The translations under genes and the position numbers were made by a program. Below are positions 61,173-64,000 of a DNA stretch of 64,000 nt, piece after piece; positions within the stretch are counted from its first letter, which is position 1; each line of letters begins with the position of its first letter. This stretch comes from Pararheinheimera marina (GTDB taxonomy: Bacteria > Pseudomonadota > Gammaproteobacteria > Enterobacterales > Alteromonadaceae), in NCBI RefSeq assembly GCF_042654345.1, contig NZ_JBHSGB010000006.1:550616-614615 (forward strand), given 5' to 3'. The notes beneath the pieces are model-generated. The model saw only the letters and a program-made list of their open reading frames with translations. It was not told the DNA's origin and did not search any database.

Positions 61173-63215
61173 CTACCTGTGGATCCTGAATTGAGACACC
61201 ACTGAACTTAAGGTCGTAGCTGACTGATCCAACTGCTGTGCTTCCGACGTAAGTTCTGCTGCATGGGCAGCTGTCGTATCAACTAATTGAGTGATACGGT
61301 GTAAATTCAGATTAATATCTTCAGCCACAACGCCCTGCTGCTGCGTCGCCACCGCAATCTGCGCACTCTGCTGCTGGACCACTTCTATCGCCTTCCCAAT
61401 AGCCTCTAATGCGCCTTGCATAGTTTTGGCTCGCTCTGAACTCAACTGAGTCTGCTCCCGCCCTTGCTGCATTTTCAGCTCGGCGTCTTTCGCTATACTT
61501 TGCAGCTTCTCGACCATAGCGCGAATATGGCCGGTGCTTTCACTGGTGCGTCCGGCTAACGAACGGACCTCATCCGCAACCACGGCGAATCCGCGGCCTT
61601 GTTCGCCAGCCCTGGCCGCTTCTATCGCCGCATTGAGTGCTAAAAGGTTCGTTTGATCAGCAATGGCTTTGATTACATCAACCACGGCACCTATGTTCTC
61701 AGATTCTTTCGCCAAGCCAATCACAACCTCTACCGCTTCCGACATTGTGGTCGCCAGCACAGACATGTCCTGCAACGCCGCCTTGGACAACACCACGCCT
61801 TCAGAACCGCGCTGCTGTGCGGCAGTTGCAGCAGAACTTGTTTCTTGTGCATTGCGGCTTATTTCGAGCACTGTAGCCGACATTTCTGTCACTGCAGCCG
61901 ATACTGCATCAATTTGCTGTTTGTTATTCTGAATTTCCTGGTCAGTCTGAGCAGCAACCAGATTCAACTGGCGGCTGGATTGGTGAACCTGAACCGATTG
62001 CTCTGAGGTGCTTTGTAAGGAACCCCGAAGCTTGCCGATAAACTGATTGAAGTGAGTCGCAAGCACGCCAACTTCATCGGAGCTCTGCACTGAAAGTGTC
62101 TTGGTTAAATCCCCTTCGCCACTAGCGATATCCTGCATAGCCACGGTCAGCTGAGCCAGCGGTTTCAGGATCACTTGAGTCAGTGCCAATACGACGATAG
62201 TACTCACCGCTAATATAAGGAAAGTGAACAACAAGGCCCAATTTACAGCCTGTTGGATGGGTCCTTCAATGAGTTCTGCCGGGATTAACAGGCCCACTTG
62301 CCAGCTCATTTTCGGAAAGTCTTGCGCTACCGGCTGAAACGAAGCGTAATAACTATGGCCCTTAAATTCGACAGGAATAAAGCCAGATTTTTTCTGCGTG
62401 GCGGCGTTTGCTATGTGCTTAAAACCTGAAGTGTCGGCCTCAGTATCCAATAAGGCGAAATCATCATTGGGCTTGCGTTCTTTCAGCCCAGCTTTTGCTG
62501 ACAGATGAACTATTTGGCCTTTGCTGTCGAGCAAAAATGGAATGCCCGCCTGTTTGTATTGGATTTTTTCGATTTGCTCGCCAATTTTATTCAGGTGGAG
62601 ATCCAAGCCCCCGACACCTAACAAAGTACCATCAGGCAAGTACACCGGCCCTTCCACAACAGCAGAGACAACTCCTGTCGTAAAGTCTGCAGAAGGGGAA
62701 CCTACGAAATAGGTATTTTGCTGCAGGCTTTCAATGTACCAAGGTCGTTGTGTAGCGAAATATCCCTTATCGACTTTCCCAGCATCAGGCCCCTCTTTGT
62801 CGACTCCAGTGCGGGAGTTTTCGCGAAAGTACTCTGCAGTTCTGTCCAATGCGAAAAATGCCGAAAGGATCACAGGGTCCCGATCACTGATCCTGATAAA
62901 TGTATTATTGATGCTGTCATAACCTGGTACAGATTTCAGCTCAGCACCGCGGGCTGGATACTGAATAAACCATTGCTGAAACTGCGGACTATCAAGAAAG
63001 GTTCTGGCAACCTGAGTATATTCACCAAAGAATCGACGAATACCCCCTGCTTCATTTTCAACTAGACTACCAACTTCAGCTTCGACCTGAGTTCGGGTGA
63101 GCTGGCTGATGTGGTAAACAGTAAACCAAGATGTTGCAACGAGAAGTATCGCGATAGCGCCGCCGACACCGAATAAAAATTTTTGTTTGATAGATAGTTT
63201 TTGTAGTAATTCCAT
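61173..63215 (-). CDS. methyl-accepting chemotaxis protein with dCache sensor
   Basis: Inner-membrane chemoreceptor, 680 aa. One membrane segment at residues 14-34, a periplasmic double-Cache domain (about 35-330) with a YFATQRPWYIESL segment like that in amino-acid-binding dCache receptors, a second membrane segment (about 332-352), HAMP, and the signalling domain whose hairpin tip reads IADQTNLLALNAAIEAARAGEQGRGFAVVADEVRSLA in part. The ligand cannot be named; amino acids are a guess from the RPWY motif. The ATG with GGGGG upstream is chosen. No other chemotaxis genes are near. Confidence 0.92.
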   Translation of the reverse strand: MELLQKLSIKQKFLFGVGGAIAILLVATSWFTVYHISQLTRTQVEAEVGSLVENEAGGIRRFFGEYTQVARTFLDSPQFQQWFIQYPARGAELKSVPGYDSINNTFIRISDRDPVILSAFFALDRTAEYFRENSRTGVDKEGPDAGKVDKGYFATQRPWYIESLQQNTYFVGSPSADFTTGVVSAVVEGPVYLPDGTLLGVGGLDLHLNKIGEQIEKIQYKQAGIPFLLDSKGQIVHLSAKAGLKERKPNDDFALLDTEADTSGFKHIANAATQKKSGFIPVEFKGHSYYASFQPVAQDFPKMSWQVGLLIPAELIEGPIQQAVNWALLFTFLILAVSTIVVLALTQVILKPLAQLTVAMQDIASGEGDLTKTLSVQSSDEVGVLATHFNQFIGKLRGSLQSTSEQSVQVHQSSRQLNLVAAQTDQEIQNNKQQIDAVSAAVTEMSATVLEISRNAQETSSAATAAQQRGSEGVVLSKAALQDMSVLATTMSEAVEVVIGLAKESENIGAVVDVIKAIADQTNLLALNAAIEAARAGEQGRGFAVVADEVRSLAGRTSESTGHIRAMVEKLQSIAKDAELKMQQGREQTQLSSERAKTMQGALEAIGKAIEVVQQQSAQIAVATQQQGVVAEDINLNLHRITQLVDTTAAHAAELTSEAQQLDQSATTLSSVVSQFRIHR

Positions 63216-63245
63216 AATGCCCCCAACTACTTGCGTCTCCATCAA

Positions 63246-63540
63246 AACATAAAGTAACTGGTCTTTCCACTGAATTTACCCTGCGTTACCTTGCCTTAAA
63301 CGGCTAGCATTTTTGCTACTTTGTTGTGCGCCTTGATGCACTACATGAGCGATAACTAATGGATGAGATTGATCGAGGTATGCATGAGTGCCTTCTAAAA
63401 AATCACAGAGTGTAAGCACCAATCCAGTGCAGAAAATCTATGGAAATGAGCAATTCTGCACTCTGTGAATTCCGCGGTTAGACAAAGAGTGTTCTGATTG
63501 TGGCTTGACGTTACTTAATGTTAATGCCCTTCCATTATTC
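63246..63540. other. gene-free stretch upstream of the chemoreceptor gene
   Basis: About 300 nt without a credible gene, AT-rich in part. The notable content is the nested inverted repeat at 63403-63468; the rest shows no clear promoter or repeat to my eye. Confidence 0.5.
63403..63468. repeat. nested inverted repeat / long hairpin
   Basis: Outer arms TCACAGAG and CTCTGTGA (8 bp, perfect) and inner arms GTGCAGAA and TTCTGCAC (8 bp, perfect). The right arms are contiguous (they share one base), while the left arms are separated by 16 nt. Could be a small RNA, a regulatory site or the remnant of a miniature element. Confidence 0.55.
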
Positions 63541-63546
63541 GAGGAC

Positions 63547-63562
63547 GAGCCTAGCGGTCAAC
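63547..63562 (-). repeat. decayed copy of a 5S rRNA 3' end (most degenerate)
   Basis: gagcctagcggtcaac differs at two positions from the 5S 3'-end sequence found at the window edge; a related GACGAAC...GTCGCAT string follows 50-60 nt later, as it does in the next unit. Confidence 0.45.
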
Positions 63563-63659
63563 GGGTGTATTGCGGGCAAGATGCGCCGCTCCGGCTAGCT
63601 TCCGACGAACGCGTCGCATTCGTTGCCAAGCTCAAGGATGGTTTTTGAACTAAAAAAGC

Positions 63660-63687
63660 AAAAACCCCGCTGTAGGGCGGGGTTCTT
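63660..63687 (-). terminator. intrinsic terminator in the 5S-remnant region
   Basis: GAACCCCGCCC, a short loop and GCGGGGTTTTTGC on the - strand, directly behind the middle 5S-like remnant. Confidence 0.7.
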
Positions 63688-63693
63688 AGAGGA

Positions 63694-63713
63694 GGAGCCT
63701 GGCGGTGAACTAC
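63694..63713 (-). repeat. second 5S rRNA 3'-end remnant (20-bp exact copy)
   Basis: ggagcctggcggtgaactac is identical to 63938-63957, the 3' end of the 5S gene at the window edge, but the next bases are not 5S, so only the end of the gene is kept. Confidence 0.75.
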
Positions 63714-63898
63714 ATTGCTCACCCCATCCCTGGGGTTCGCCGCTTCGCGACCCGCCTTCGGCGGTCCAAATTGGCTCCCGGCCAATTTGTATTCCAGCCC
63801 TCCCCTCTTCGGGCCGGCTGCGCCGTTACGGTTCGTTCCAGACGAACTGGTCGCATGAGGGATACCCTGCTCGGTTGATTCATCGCAATACTTACAGT
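63714..63898. other. spacer with several hairpins between 5S copies
   Basis: No gene. Contains GC-rich hairpins, for example CAAATTGGC with GCCAATTTG near 63767-63790 and CCGCCTTCGGCGG near 63752. These look like processed-spacer or intergenic repeat sequence. Confidence 0.45.
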
Positions 63899-63927
63899 GC
63901 AAAAAGCCCGCTCTTATGAGCGGGCTT
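63899..63927 (-). terminator. intrinsic terminator of the rRNA operon
   Basis: AAGCCCGCTC, a 4-nt loop and GAGCGGGCTTTTT on the - strand, about 10 nt behind the 5S 3' end. Confidence 0.85.
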
Positions 63928-63937
63928 CTTAGCATTG

Positions 63938-64000
63938 GGAGCCTGGCGGTGAACTACTCTCGCATGGCAAGCGCCACACTACCATCGTCGCAGCTGCGTT
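63938..64000 (-). rRNA. rrf: 5S ribosomal RNA, 3' part
   Basis: Read on the - strand, the last 60 bases end in ...GTAGTTCACCGCCAGGCTCC after a CATGCGAGA block and a CGATGGTAGTGTGG block, all standard 5S rRNA 3'-half features. The gene is cut by the window edge; 23S and 16S genes are expected beyond it. Confidence 0.9.

Noticed and set aside
63558..63935. 125-aa open frame on the - strand beside the 5S gene
   Set aside because: It lies over terminators, hairpins and 5S remnants and has no ribosome-binding site; composition reflects spacer sequence.

Overview
This window reads as a chromosomal segment of a gammaproteobacterium. Gene order and protein sequences resemble the Rheinheimera/Alishewanella (Alteromonadales-Chromatiales) type; that placement is inference from gene content, not a database result. 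Almost all of it is conserved housekeeping sequence. The accessory parts are a small insertion-sequence nest at about 26.4-28.8 kb, a run of lineage genes at 4.4-13.4 kb, and a gene-free stretch at the right edge that leads into an rRNA operon.

Layout. (1) 0-4.4 kb, + strand: end of miaB, then ybeZ-ybeY-corC-lnt (tRNA thiomethylation, rRNA maturation, envelope and lipoprotein maturation). (2) 4.4-13.4 kb, mixed strands: acyl-CoA thioesterase, two tandem secreted DUF547 paralogues, yjjG, a LonB-type ATPase/protease, a zinc-ribbon YbeL protein, a periplasmic serine hydrolase and a LysE/RhtB exporter. (3) 13.5-26.4 kb, + strand: the conserved leuS-lptE-holA-nadD-rsfS-rlmH-mrdA-mrdB-rlpA-dacA-ybeD-lipB-lipA run, which joins translation, LPS transport, NAD synthesis, ribosome silencing, cell elongation and lipoate synthesis. 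(4) 26.4-28.9 kb: an insertion behind lipA, holding an unknown 113-aa ORF, a truncated IS21-type istB and a complete IS3-family element. It is bracketed by a 19/20-bp copy of the lipA 3' end, and the probable lipA terminator lies beyond it. (5) 29-30.5 kb: a PilZ protein and a lipoprotein with a zinc-peptidase motif. (6) 30.5-47.1 kb, mostly - strand: the metY-nusA-type cluster read as tpiA-secG-tRNA-Leu-tRNA-fMet-rimP-nusA-infB-rbfA-truB-rpsO-pnp-nlpI, plus rlmE-ftsH-folP-glmM and the divergent yhbY. (7) 47.1-54.7 kb, - strand: an unknown 132-aa protein, carA-carB-greA, dapB and a YqhD-type aldehyde reductase. (8) 55-63.2 kb: an NhaC-type antiporter (+), a LoiP-like M48 lipoprotein (-), dnaK-dnaJ behind a consensus heat-shock promoter (-), luxS (+) and a chemoreceptor (-). 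(9) 63.2-64 kb: no gene, several hairpins, two decayed copies of a 5S rRNA 3' end, and the 3' end of a 5S gene running off the window on the - strand.

I see no CRISPR array, prophage, toxin-antitoxin pair or recognisable defence system. The most interesting items are: the lipA 3'-end insertion with its 12-bp palindrome; an intrinsic terminator of nlpI that doubles as the signal-peptide coding sequence of a translationally coupled metallopeptidase-like lipoprotein; the DUF547 pair that appears to lack the family's cysteines; and the stepwise-decayed 5S repeats. None is proven to be a new system.
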